26,005 nucleotides of DNA from MVRV01 sp964646755 (lineage in GTDB: Bacteria > Desulfobacterota > Syntrophia > Syntrophales > Smithellaceae): NCBI GenBank assembly GCA_964646755.1, contig CAZYIE010000044.1, forward strand, positions 1 through 26,005, given 5' to 3'. The notes under the pieces are model-generated. The model was given only the letters and a program-made list of their open reading frames with translations. It had not been told where the DNA came from and searched no databases. The translations under genes and the position numbers were made by a program. Every line of letters starts with the position of its first letter. Within the stretch, counting starts at the first letter, position 1. This document shows positions 15,807 through 23,881 of this stretch, piece by piece.

Positions 15807-17201
15807 ATGATTGTGGCCTGTATGCAAAAAGACCAATTCAATATACTATATAAAAAAATTCTAGCTCCCTCCAAAACTCTTTGCCAGAGAGAGTTTACTT
15901 ATTCCGGATACAGCTATGGTGAGGTTTTTGAACTGGCAGTCGGAATTCGAAAAATATTGTCCCGGCGGGGCGGAGAAAAAACCCTTTGCCTTTGTACCGA
16001 AAACAAAGCGGTCATTGCCGCCTGCGTACTGGCGTCGCTAACCTCGGCCTGTCAGTTAATATTACCCTACTCCTTTTCCCCCCACGCTTTGGCGGAAATG
16101 TATGAATCTGTAGGCTTTAATGCCGCGATTGCCGATCATCCGGAAGAAATGCCGCCCGGTGTGGAAATAATTACACCACTGCCCAGTTCAATTGCTGAGA
16201 TTAATCCCGCTGCTATTCGCGATCCTGATAAGCAGTTTCTTCGTCTTTTTACCGGCGGTTCCACCGGAAAACCCAAAGTCTGGTCAAAATCACCGCGCAA
16301 TTTATTTTCAGAAGCTTTCTATTTGAAAGAAAAATTTGATATTTCCGAAAAAGATTTTTTTGTCTCTACTGTACCGCCTTACCATATTTACGGATTGCTT
16401 TTTTCAGTTTTAGTACCCTTTATCGCTCACGCCCGATTGTTGCCGGATATTTACACATTCCCGCAGGAAATAATCTCCACCATTAACAAACATAAAGCCA
16501 CTGTACTGGTGAGCGTGCCCATTCATTACCGATCCCTGAAAGTAGAAAATCTGTCCGCTCCGTCGCTCAAAGTTGCCTTTTCTTCTTCGGGAGTGCTGGA
16601 CCGTTCCGACGGCTTGCATTTCCATAAAAAAACGGGATTGGGGATAACAGAAATATACGGATCCACCGAAACAGGCGGCATTGCTGCCAGGTGCATAAGC
16701 GAGCATACGGACAGTTGGAAGCCTTTTGATATCGTATCCTGGAAGCTGACCGGAAAAAGATTATCCGTAAAATCGGATCTGGCCTCACCGGAAATGGAAA
16801 GGGATGCTCAAGGTTACTGTCTGACCGGTGACGAGGCCCGCCAGGAAAGGGATAATCGTTTTGTTCTTCTGGGAAGGGCGGACGGCATTGTCAAAGTCGC
16901 CGGCAAAAGAGTCGATCTGATGGATGTGCAAAACAAAATCAAGACATTGCCGACAGTACGCGATGCCATTGTGGTTTCGCTTCCGGCGGAGAAGGGAAGG
17001 GAAAACGTCATTGCTGCAATTGTTGCCTGTGACCTGACCGAAACTCACTTAAGAAAGCTTCTGATGGATATGCTGGAACCTTACGCAATTCCCCGCCACG
17101 TAAAAATTGTTGCACAAATAACCACGACGGCCACCGGAAAAATTGATCGCCGGAGGATCGAACAATTATTTCTGAACGGGAAAAGGCCGACCCCCTTGTA
17201 G
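15807..17201 (+). CDS. AMP-forming acyl/aryl ligase (ApeH-like)
   Basis: Activates a carboxylic acid as acyl-AMP and probably loads it on CoA or on the cluster's ACP. Core motifs of the ANL superfamily are in order: the phosphate loop LFTGGSTGKPK, the aromatic PPYHIYGLLFS, the adenine-site ITEIYGSTETGG, the hinge CLTGDEA...LGRADGIVKVAGKRV, and the catalytic lysine in TATGKIDRRR near the C-terminus. The start is uncertain: ATG 15807 gives 464 residues and ATG 15822 gives 459; no ribosome site is clear for either. It is divergent from the dehydratase, and similar ligases occur in aryl polyene clusters. The acid it uses cannot be read from the sequence. The stop lies in a small CCCCC-TTGTA-GGGGG hairpin (17191-17205). 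Confidence 0.87.
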   Translation: MIVACMQKDQFNILYKKILAPSKTLCQREFTYSGYSYGEVFELAVGIRKILSRRGGEKTLCLCTENKAVIAACVLASLTSACQLILPYSFSPHALAEMYESVGFNAAIADHPEEMPPGVEIITPLPSSIAEINPAAIRDPDKQFLRLFTGGSTGKPKVWSKSPRNLFSEAFYLKEKFDISEKDFFVSTVPPYHIYGLLFSVLVPFIAHARLLPDIYTFPQEIISTINKHKATVLVSVPIHYRSLKVENLSAPSLKVAFSSSGVLDRSDGLHFHKKTGLGITEIYGSTETGGIAARCISEHTDSWKPFDIVSWKLTGKRLSVKSDLASPEMERDAQGYCLTGDEARQERDNRFVLLGRADGIVKVAGKRVDLMDVQNKIKTLPTVRDAIVVSLPAEKGRENVIAAIVACDLTETHLRKLLMDMLEPYAIPRHVKIVAQITTTATGKIDRRRIEQLFLNGKRPTPL

Positions 17202-17259
17202 GGGGCGCGAGGCTGATGGATGAAGGCGCAAAGATAAAATCCTCCTCCGAGTTATTCCG

Positions 17260-18603
17260 TTACCCACCACTTTCCACTTTTGTATTCAACCGCTTTAAAC
17301 GATGCAATAATGATTCTCTTTCTTCTCCGGAAAAAGCATTGTCCTGATGCAATGCATTTTCTACCAGCATTTTTGCCTGCCGACAATCACAAACCTTATG
17401 CTCCAGCCATTTAGCCAACTCCGAGACCGTATAGAAATCGAGCGGCCCGCAGGCAGCCATGTCCCGCCAGATGTGCACGGCTTCGTTTAATCTGCCGGTG
17501 CGCTTGTATAATTGAGCCAGCTTCTTTTTGGACTGGAGGGAAAAATCGGAGCAACTTTGCTCGTGGAACATGTTCAATATTTTTACTGTTCCTTCCAGGT
17601 CGTGGCGATTGAATAAAAGGCGGGCGGCGGCCAGATAATCATCGGCATGAGCGTGTTGCTCTATAGCCTGAGCAGTCATGATATCGACCAAATGGGCAGT
17701 GAGTGTGGCCATGGATATTACGTCCAGACGATTATGCTCGAAGATCGAGGCCAGTAGACGAGGATCGCGACGTCTGAGCCAGTCGAAATAACGCTGGGGG
17801 ATTTCCCAGCCGGGAATGTCACCTTCCCGCTCTACTCCCAGCACCTCCGATTCCAGAGTAACCAGGCGGCTGTTAGCCAGACGATGCCCCAAAATACGTC
17901 GTGACGGATGCAGCAGATCAAGATGGGGCAATAAGGAAAGACCGCTCTCCAATCTGTTCAGAATAAAACGGGTAGCAAGCAGGTTTATGTCGAAGGCTTT
18001 GCCGTTAAATGTTACCAGAAACTTCTTTTTGCCGGCAATTCCGGCAAGGTATGTGAGAGCAGCAGCCTCTTCGCCAAAATCGCGCGCCAGAATTTGCCGG
18101 ACATGAAAGTGCCCTCCCTCAAACCAGCCCAGACCGATTAAGAAAGCCATTGTACCGGTTCCACCGGCCAGGCCCGTAGTTTCCGTATCCAGGAACAAGG
18201 CGTCGGAACAGGTAAACTCACCGATGCAGGGGTTGTTGGCAAGCATTGCTGCCGCTGTCATATCAAAACCGGAAGCTTCGCTGATATGGCGATGACCATG
18301 GCGGCTGGCACCCCGGACAACTTCTCTTATCAGAAAAAATTTGCCGAGATCGTTTTCAATTTCCTCGCCCGGGATAATTTCCGCAAGTCGCGCATTGCCC
18401 CGGAGAGTTTTATCTGCTGCTGCGGCTTTGTTTTGACTCTGTGTGCGGGAAACAACATTTTCGATCCGGCGGCGCAAATCGGCAATCTGTGATTGCTTAT
18501 CCGCCGAATGATGGACGGTCATTGGAGTATCCAACTTACTTTTTTTCGGCATGTCTTTGATATTTTCGCCGGTCAGGCGTTTTAGTTTGTCAATTGAACT
18601 CAT
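17260..18603 (-). CDS. mrfB: MrfB/YprB-like DEDD exonuclease
   Basis: A 447-residue protein with an RNase H-like exonuclease domain (PF13482 type). The acidic residues are Asp139 and Glu141 (FLDTETTGLAGGTG), the Asp of FNGKAFDINLL and the Asp of HNRLDVISM, giving a DEDD set. The C-terminal ~120 residues are helical and TPR-like (LAQLYKRTGRLNEAVHIWRDM). In Bacillus subtilis MrfB works with the MrfA helicase in repair of mitomycin C damage. Here it follows mrfA by 11 bases on the same strand. The frame extends upstream into the helicase gene to 18729, but ATG 18603 (MSSIDKLKRL) after the helicase stop is the sensible start. It converges with the acyl ligase. Confidence 0.87.
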   Translation of the reverse strand: MSSIDKLKRLTGENIKDMPKKSKLDTPMTVHHSADKQSQIADLRRRIENVVSRTQSQNKAAAADKTLRGNARLAEIIPGEEIENDLGKFFLIREVVRGASRHGHRHISEASGFDMTAAAMLANNPCIGEFTCSDALFLDTETTGLAGGTGTMAFLIGLGWFEGGHFHVRQILARDFGEEAAALTYLAGIAGKKKFLVTFNGKAFDINLLATRFILNRLESGLSLLPHLDLLHPSRRILGHRLANSRLVTLESEVLGVEREGDIPGWEIPQRYFDWLRRRDPRLLASIFEHNRLDVISMATLTAHLVDIMTAQAIEQHAHADDYLAAARLLFNRHDLEGTVKILNMFHEQSCSDFSLQSKKKLAQLYKRTGRLNEAVHIWRDMAACGPLDFYTVSELAKWLEHKVCDCRQAKMLVENALHQDNAFSGEERESLLHRLKRLNTKVESGG

Positions 18604-18614
18604 ATTTCGCTTCA

Positions 18615-21002
18615 CTATTTGCTCTTTCCTAGAATTAACTCCACTATCTTCGGTACAATCTCCTTGGCCGATTTGCCTACTTCCAGCGTCGGCCCCACGC
18701 AGGATGGGCAACCGTAAGCACACGGGCATTTTTCGATAAGGCTGCGAGCAGCCGAAAGCAAGTTGGCATGTTCGTTATAGAGCAATTCCGAAAACCCGAT
18801 GCCGCCGGGATAGGAGTCAAAGATAAAAATGGTCGGATCAAATTCATCAATCCTCACACCGGCTTTCGCATCCGTAATTTCCCTCTGTCCGTTTACGAAG
18901 GTGGATATAACACGGCCGGTTTTACCCTGACTGACGAACCATTCCCCGCTTTTGTCGCCCAGTGAACGGTCAATGTCATGGGAATCAGCCATTAAAAACA
19001 TTGCTGCCAAATGGTGCAGTGTGTAGGCAAGACCGGTCAACCCGTCAATTATCTCCGCCGGAGTGAAGCTTAGATTCTTTAAACGGTCGCGCGGAATGGT
19101 AACCCAGTAGCTGGTTGTATGCATATCCTTTTCGGGTAGATTAACATCGCCGTAGCCCAGATTCTCGGAAGTGTAAAATTTTATTTTTTTATAGCCGACA
19201 ACCTTGCGCACGACTTGAACTTCGCCGTGCTCCACTATGGCGCCTGAGTCATGATGATTATCAAACGAATCAATAACCCGGACATTGGTGTAGGTCATGG
19301 CATCGGTGTAGTAATCGGCATCAACTTTGCGCACGTAGGCTTTTTTGCCTGTAAGATCAAGTTTGTCCACATGATACTGCTCCGATGCCAGCAAATAAAT
19401 GGCGTTATCATGCAGGGCGGTAAAGGCACTGTCCCAGTCCACTTCGGCAATCACTTTATGACGACCTGTGTCGGTCGTATCCACAACTAGAACATTTTCG
19501 GGATTGATCGACCGCAGGTTTACTTCATCCGCCGGATAGCTTTCCGCCGCCCAGTGCCAGCGGTCATTGCTGGGATGCAGGACCTCTTTTTCTTCCAGAT
19601 AATGGAGAAAATCTTCCAGATTTTCTCCGCCGAATTTCTCCCCTTTTTCAAAGGGCAATTCAAAGGCCGCGCTTTTAATATGATGCAGCAAAATAAGCAG
19701 ATTATCGGGATTAATCCGGCAGTGTTCGGGCGACAGGGCAAAGAAGTAAGCGGGATTTTCCATAATGAACTGATCCAGCGGGTTGCTGCGGGCAATTAAT
19801 ATGGCCAGGCTTTGCCCGCTGCGGCGTCCGGCACGCCCCGCCTGCTGCCAGGTGCTGGCGATAGAGCCTGGATAACCCGCCATGATACACGCTTCCAGAT
19901 TGCCGATATCGATACCCAGTTCCAGAGCATTCGTACTGACAACGCCCATGACGGCCCTGGTGCGCAGGCCGCTTTCGATTTCGCGGCGTAAGTTCGGCAA
20001 ATAGCCGCCCCGATAACCCGTAACAAAATGATCGTCTTTAGGTTTGGTACGCACAAATTTATCTTTCAAATATTTTGTCAGCACTTCGACGTTTAAGCGG
20101 CTGGTGGCAAAGACAATTGTCTGAATATCGTTGGCGATGAGATCGGAGGCAATTTTACGGGCGGGCGTCATGGCGCTTTGCCGAATGCCCAGTTCACGAT
20201 TGACCAGCGGAGGATTTAAGAGAATAAATGTCTTTGCCCCCGTGGGTGCTCCGCTTTTATCCAGCAGCGCCACCTGGCGTTCCAATATTTTTTCGGCATG
20301 TTCCCGGGGATTGGCAACTGTCGCCGAACAGCAGATAAAGACAGGATTAGCGCCGTAAAAACGGCAGATGCGAATCAGGCGGCGCATAACATTGGCAAAA
20401 TGGGAACCGAAGATGCCGCGATAAATATGCAGCTCGTCAATGACGATGTATTTTAAATTGACAAAAAGTTTTTGCCATTTGGTGTGATGCGGCAAAATGC
20501 CGGCATGCAGCATATCGGGATTGGTAACGACAATATGTCCAAGCCTGCGGATGGCTTGGCGCGCTTCGTCCGGTGTGTCGCCATCGTAGGTGAAAGTTTT
20601 AATGTCGGCCTGCAAATCGGTAATCAAAGAATGAACTTCGTGCATCTGGTCCTGGGCGAGCGCCTTGGTCGGGAAAAGATATAAAGCGCGTGTTTCCGGT
20701 TCATCGAGAATGCTTTGCAGTACAGGTAGATTATAACAGAGGGTCTTGCCACTGGCGGTCGGCGTCACCAGCACAACATCCTGACCATTGCGAATGAAAC
20801 GAACGGCCTGTGCCTGATGCTTATAGAGCCTTTCATAGCCGCGTTTTTCTAATACAGATCGGAGATAAGGGTTCACCCAGCCGGGATAACCTTCCCACTC
20901 GCCCGCTTTTGCCGGAATTTCAACAATGGCCGCAGCATTAGAATTGAAGCTTTTGTTTTTCTTTAAGCGGGCAACCCACTCACTCAAGGTCAGCTTAGCC
21001 AT
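18615..21002 (-). CDS. mrfA: MrfA/YprA-like DExH helicase
   Basis: A 795-residue superfamily 2 helicase. Walker A is PTASGKT (81-87), the DExH box is DELH (189-192), motif III is CSAT, and motif VI is QQAGRAGRRSGQS. The C-terminal DUF1998 region ends in a four-cysteine cluster (Cys759, 761, 765, 768: CPCAYGCPSC) that likely holds zinc or iron. This architecture, and the adjoining exonuclease gene, match MrfA-MrfB of Bacillus, a pathway reported to deal with mitomycin-type lesions separately from UvrABC. The start is ATG 21002 with a GGGTAAG ribosome site. The 156 bases upstream (21003-21158) form a divergent promoter region with the QueG-like gene. Confidence 0.9.
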   Translation of the reverse strand: MAKLTLSEWVARLKKNKSFNSNAAAIVEIPAKAGEWEGYPGWVNPYLRSVLEKRGYERLYKHQAQAVRFIRNGQDVVLVTPTASGKTLCYNLPVLQSILDEPETRALYLFPTKALAQDQMHEVHSLITDLQADIKTFTYDGDTPDEARQAIRRLGHIVVTNPDMLHAGILPHHTKWQKLFVNLKYIVIDELHIYRGIFGSHFANVMRRLIRICRFYGANPVFICCSATVANPREHAEKILERQVALLDKSGAPTGAKTFILLNPPLVNRELGIRQSAMTPARKIASDLIANDIQTIVFATSRLNVEVLTKYLKDKFVRTKPKDDHFVTGYRGGYLPNLRREIESGLRTRAVMGVVSTNALELGIDIGNLEACIMAGYPGSIASTWQQAGRAGRRSGQSLAILIARSNPLDQFIMENPAYFFALSPEHCRINPDNLLILLHHIKSAAFELPFEKGEKFGGENLEDFLHYLEEKEVLHPSNDRWHWAAESYPADEVNLRSINPENVLVVDTTDTGRHKVIAEVDWDSAFTALHDNAIYLLASEQYHVDKLDLTGKKAYVRKVDADYYTDAMTYTNVRVIDSFDNHHDSGAIVEHGEVQVVRKVVGYKKIKFYTSENLGYGDVNLPEKDMHTTSYWVTIPRDRLKNLSFTPAEIIDGLTGLAYTLHHLAAMFLMADSHDIDRSLGDKSGEWFVSQGKTGRVISTFVNGQREITDAKAGVRIDEFDPTIFIFDSYPGGIGFSELLYNEHANLLSAARSLIEKCPCAYGCPSCVGPTLEVGKSAKEIVPKIVELILGKSK

Positions 21003-21158
21003 ATTTTTTCTTACCCTTTATTTTGGTTTGTTATTGCATCTATGATAAAAAAACAAATATCACAACAGGTAATTCCAGATAGTAATTGCAATAATTAAAT
21101 TAATAAGTTACATTAGTTTTCATATCAGAAAGCCCAATAGTATTAGAACCGGAGGTAT

Positions 21159-22286
21159 ATGCTGACCAAAGAAGACATAATCGCCCAAGCCAGCCACCTG
21201 CAATTTGCCGACATCGGTTTTACTTCTGCCGAACCTTTTGCCTCGCAAAAAGAATATTTGCTGGATCACATTCAGGAATATGGCTGGACTACAAAAGCCG
21301 GTTTCAGTCTGCTTGACGGAACCGATCCGCAGAACATTCTTCCCGGGGCAAAATCCATCATCGTATTGCTGGAATCTTATTTTGCTGAAGCTTTTCCGCC
21401 CCGGATGGAGAGAAACTTCGGCCGCTGCTATCTCGATGACGACCGCGTTACCAAAGATGGTCTGGCGCTAAAGATCAAAGCCTTCCGGCAATTCCTCACC
21501 GCCAATGCCATTGACTCTAAAGTGCCATTCAACCTGCCGCACCGTCTGGCAGCAGCCCGATCCGGGTTGGGAACTTTTGGCAAGAACAGCCTTTTTTATG
21601 CGCGACGTGTGGCCCGAGCCAGTTCGTGGGTGATCCCCGTTACTATTGTTATTGATTGCGAATTTCCTCCCGATGAGCCGACCGTTGCCATCGGCTGTCC
21701 GGACTGGTGTCGCAATGCCTGTGTGGCGGCTTGCCCGACTGGCGCGCTCAAGGGAGGTGGAAAAATTGATCCGCGCCGCTGCATCTCCTATTTGACATAT
21801 TATGGTGAAGGACTAACGCCCAGAGACCTGCGGGAGCCGATGGGCATGTATGTTTATGGCTGTGACCGTTGCCAGAATGTTTGCCCGCGCAATCTTCCCT
21901 GGATGTCGGAAGCCAAACCGCTGAACAGCCGGGTGGTGGCCAAGGCCGCAGATTTTGAACTGGCCTGCCTTTTACACATGGACAAACCATATTTCACCCA
22001 GAAGATATGGCCGCATATGTTTTATATGTCTGCCGACGATCTCTGGCGGTGGAAAATGAACGCGGCTCGCGCTATGGGTAACAGCCTCAATCCCGCCTAC
22101 ATGGCCGACCTTGTCCGGGCATTTCAAGAAAATTATGATGAGCGCGTCCAGAGTATGATCGCCTGGGCACTGGGCCGCCTCGGAGGCCAGGAGGCTAAAG
22201 ATGCTCTGAATCAATTTCTTAAAAGCAGCACAGGGATAGTAAAGGAAGAAATTGAACAGGCATTGACATCATTAATTACGCTTTAA
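21159..22286 (+). CDS. QueG-like double [4Fe-4S] protein
   Basis: A 375-residue protein of the COG1600 group, which includes epoxyqueuosine reductase. It has an N-terminal cobalamin-binding-like domain and then a ferredoxin domain with eight cysteines: 180, 184, 188 and 192 (CPDWCRNACVAACP), 208 (RRCISYLTYYGEG), and 235, 238 and 242 (GCDRCQNVCP). HEAT-like helices follow at the C-terminus. The first cluster motif is CxxxCxxxCxxxCP instead of CxxCxxCxxxCP. The segment before SGLGTFGKNS reads VPFNLPHRLAAAR, where QueG has a conserved catalytic Asp (VDxxPVLER), so I do not see that residue. It may be a paralogue with another substrate. The start is ATG 21159 with GGAGG 5 bases upstream. Confidence 0.83.
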   Translation: MLTKEDIIAQASHLQFADIGFTSAEPFASQKEYLLDHIQEYGWTTKAGFSLLDGTDPQNILPGAKSIIVLLESYFAEAFPPRMERNFGRCYLDDDRVTKDGLALKIKAFRQFLTANAIDSKVPFNLPHRLAAARSGLGTFGKNSLFYARRVARASSWVIPVTIVIDCEFPPDEPTVAIGCPDWCRNACVAACPTGALKGGGKIDPRRCISYLTYYGEGLTPRDLREPMGMYVYGCDRCQNVCPRNLPWMSEAKPLNSRVVAKAADFELACLLHMDKPYFTQKIWPHMFYMSADDLWRWKMNAARAMGNSLNPAYMADLVRAFQENYDERVQSMIAWALGRLGGQEAKDALNQFLKSSTGIVKEEIEQALTSLITL

Positions 22287-23511
22287 GAGATCTGATAACC
22301 GCCATGCATTCCTCTTTCCCCATGATCTTAGGAACGGGATATGTTGGATTACATTCAGACAATGCTCGTTCTGCGATTGTCGGGATGTCTTTATCCTTGA
22401 TGCAATCAAACTTATTCTGAATGTTCATTCTGCTGTTGAGGGCTTTAATTGCTTCGATAAAAGATCCGGCCTTTTGCGACTGGCTCATGCCGGGCAAGGA
22501 AACACCGGCAATATCGGCAAGTTCGGCAAGAGGCTGATGCGCTGCTTCGCCGTACCATTGCAGGATATAAGGCAAAATAACTGACATGGCCAGACCATGA
22601 GGAACACCATACATTCCACCGAGGTTATGACCGATACCATGAACATAACCAACGCCGCCACGCGTGAATGAATATCCTGCATAATGTGAAGCAAGCAGCA
22701 TTTGTCCGCGTGCGTCAATATCTTTACCGTTGTTATAAGCTTTTTCAATATTTTTGAAAATTATCTCAACTGCTAAAACAGCCTTTTTACGGGTATCGGC
22801 ATTATTATAGAATTTACCAATATAGGACTCCACCGCATGTGCCAAAGCATCGAGACCTGTTGTAGATGTAATTTGAGGCGGAAGACCGACAGTAAGTAAA
22901 GGATCAAGAACCGCGTATCTTGGACGAATAACGGGGTCGGTAATCGGATATTTTTCATGAGTTTGAGGATCCGATACTACAGCAGCTATTGTGGTTTCGG
23001 AGCCTGTACCTGCTGTTGTCGGGACTGCGAAAAGAGTCGGAGGTAAAAGAGATCCCATTTTAAAAGCGGGAAGTATAACCTTAAACAAACCTCTCATCCG
23101 GGTAACCGAACGATTCGGACGGGCAACTCTTGCTCCTGTAACTTTTGCGCAATCCATCGGTGAACCGCCGCCAAAGGCTATGATAGCTTGACATTTGTTT
23201 GCATTATAGATTTTCAGTGCTGCTTCGATGTTGTCGATTGTAGGATTGGGCTGTACTTGGTCATAGAGGTAATACTTAATACCTGCTGAATTTAGAGCCT
23301 CAAAGAGAGAATCGAGCAGATGAAGACCCATGAGGCCGGGGTCGGTAACTACAAGAACGCTTGTAATGCCTTGTTTTTTGACAACCGCCGGAAGTTTTTT
23401 TATGCTATCCTTGCCGTCGATGATTATGGGTTCAATCCAGGGGATACAATTCATGGACAAACCCATGACGAACTGATACGTACGATAATACGCTTTCTTT
23501 AATGCCCACAT
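22276..23511 (-). CDS. Iron-containing alcohol dehydrogenase
   Basis: A 411-residue group III (Fe-ADH) enzyme. It interconverts an alcohol and its aldehyde, or reduces a related carbonyl, with NAD(P). The nucleotide loop is FGGGSPMDCAK (113-123). Metal ligands are Asp221, His225, His291 and His305 (GLDALAHAVES and YVHGIGHNLGGMYGVPHG). The substrate cannot be read from the sequence; butanol, 1,3-propanediol and lactaldehyde types are all possible. It stands alone, behind a near-consensus promoter and a GGAGGT ribosome site, which suggests strong expression. Its 3' end overlaps the convergent QueG-like gene by 11 bases. Confidence 0.93.
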   Translation of the reverse strand: MWALKKAYYRTYQFVMGLSMNCIPWIEPIIIDGKDSIKKLPAVVKKQGITSVLVVTDPGLMGLHLLDSLFEALNSAGIKYYLYDQVQPNPTIDNIEAALKIYNANKCQAIIAFGGGSPMDCAKVTGARVARPNRSVTRMRGLFKVILPAFKMGSLLPPTLFAVPTTAGTGSETTIAAVVSDPQTHEKYPITDPVIRPRYAVLDPLLTVGLPPQITSTTGLDALAHAVESYIGKFYNNADTRKKAVLAVEIIFKNIEKAYNNGKDIDARGQMLLASHYAGYSFTRGGVGYVHGIGHNLGGMYGVPHGLAMSVILPYILQWYGEAAHQPLAELADIAGVSLPGMSQSQKAGSFIEAIKALNSRMNIQNKFDCIKDKDIPTIAERALSECNPTYPVPKIMGKEECMAVIRSLKA

Positions 23512-23557
23512 GTTGATTACCTCCGATTTTTAATTTTTCCCCTGTCGACTTTTACTC

Positions 23558-23586
23558 AGTATAGGAAACGCGTTCTTATGTGTCAA
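23558..23586 (-). promoter_or_regulatory. Strong sigma-70 promoter of the Fe-ADH
   Basis: On the minus strand: TTGACA (complement of 23581-23586), a 17-base spacer, then TATACT (complement of 23558-23563). Eleven of twelve bases match consensus. The spacer contains the palindrome AACGCGTT inside GAAACGCGTTC, a possible operator. The leader would be about 40 bases to ATG 23511. Confidence 0.8.
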
Positions 23587-23644
23587 GGATATCTTGATTG
23601 CAGAATGTGGGATGCGGATTGTGTTTATGATAGAGTTTAGTATT

Positions 23645-23716
23645 GAATATTTCTCCGCTTGCTTCAATCATCATTCGATTGAGCCGTAATATTAATTCGT
23701 GGCTGCGGAGAGAAAG
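23645..23716. other. Intergenic inverted repeats, possible structured RNA
   Basis: Within the 370-base gene-free stretch 23512-23881. TCAATC (23664-23669) pairs with GATTGA (23677-23682) over a 7-base loop. A flanking TTCTCCGC (23651-23658) pairs with GCGGAGAGAA (23705-23714), with a 2-base bulge. A second inner AT-rich palindrome (TAATATTA) lies between. The nested arrangement could fold as a small multi-branch RNA upstream of the SLOG-like gene. A TTGACA at 23761-23766 has only a poor -10 partner. Confidence 0.3.
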
Positions 23717-23881
23717 GGTATAAGTCATTAAATCAAAACACAAACCTCAATATTTTCTTCTTGACAGTCAGCCCTTTTAATGGTTCACAGGAGGCGAAAA
23801 TCAGGTATTGATAGTTATTCTGGCAATCGGAAGTTTTACCTATATAGAAACTAATTAAAGCATGTATGGAAAGGAGCAGTA

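Noticed and set aside
17191..17205. CCCCC-TTGTA-GGGGG hairpin as terminator of the ligase
   Set aside because: It is only five base pairs, overlaps the stop codon and has no T-tract. I mention it but do not call a terminator.
18604..18729. Longer MrfB reading from 18729
   Set aside because: This part overlaps the end of the helicase gene in another frame and has no family resemblance.
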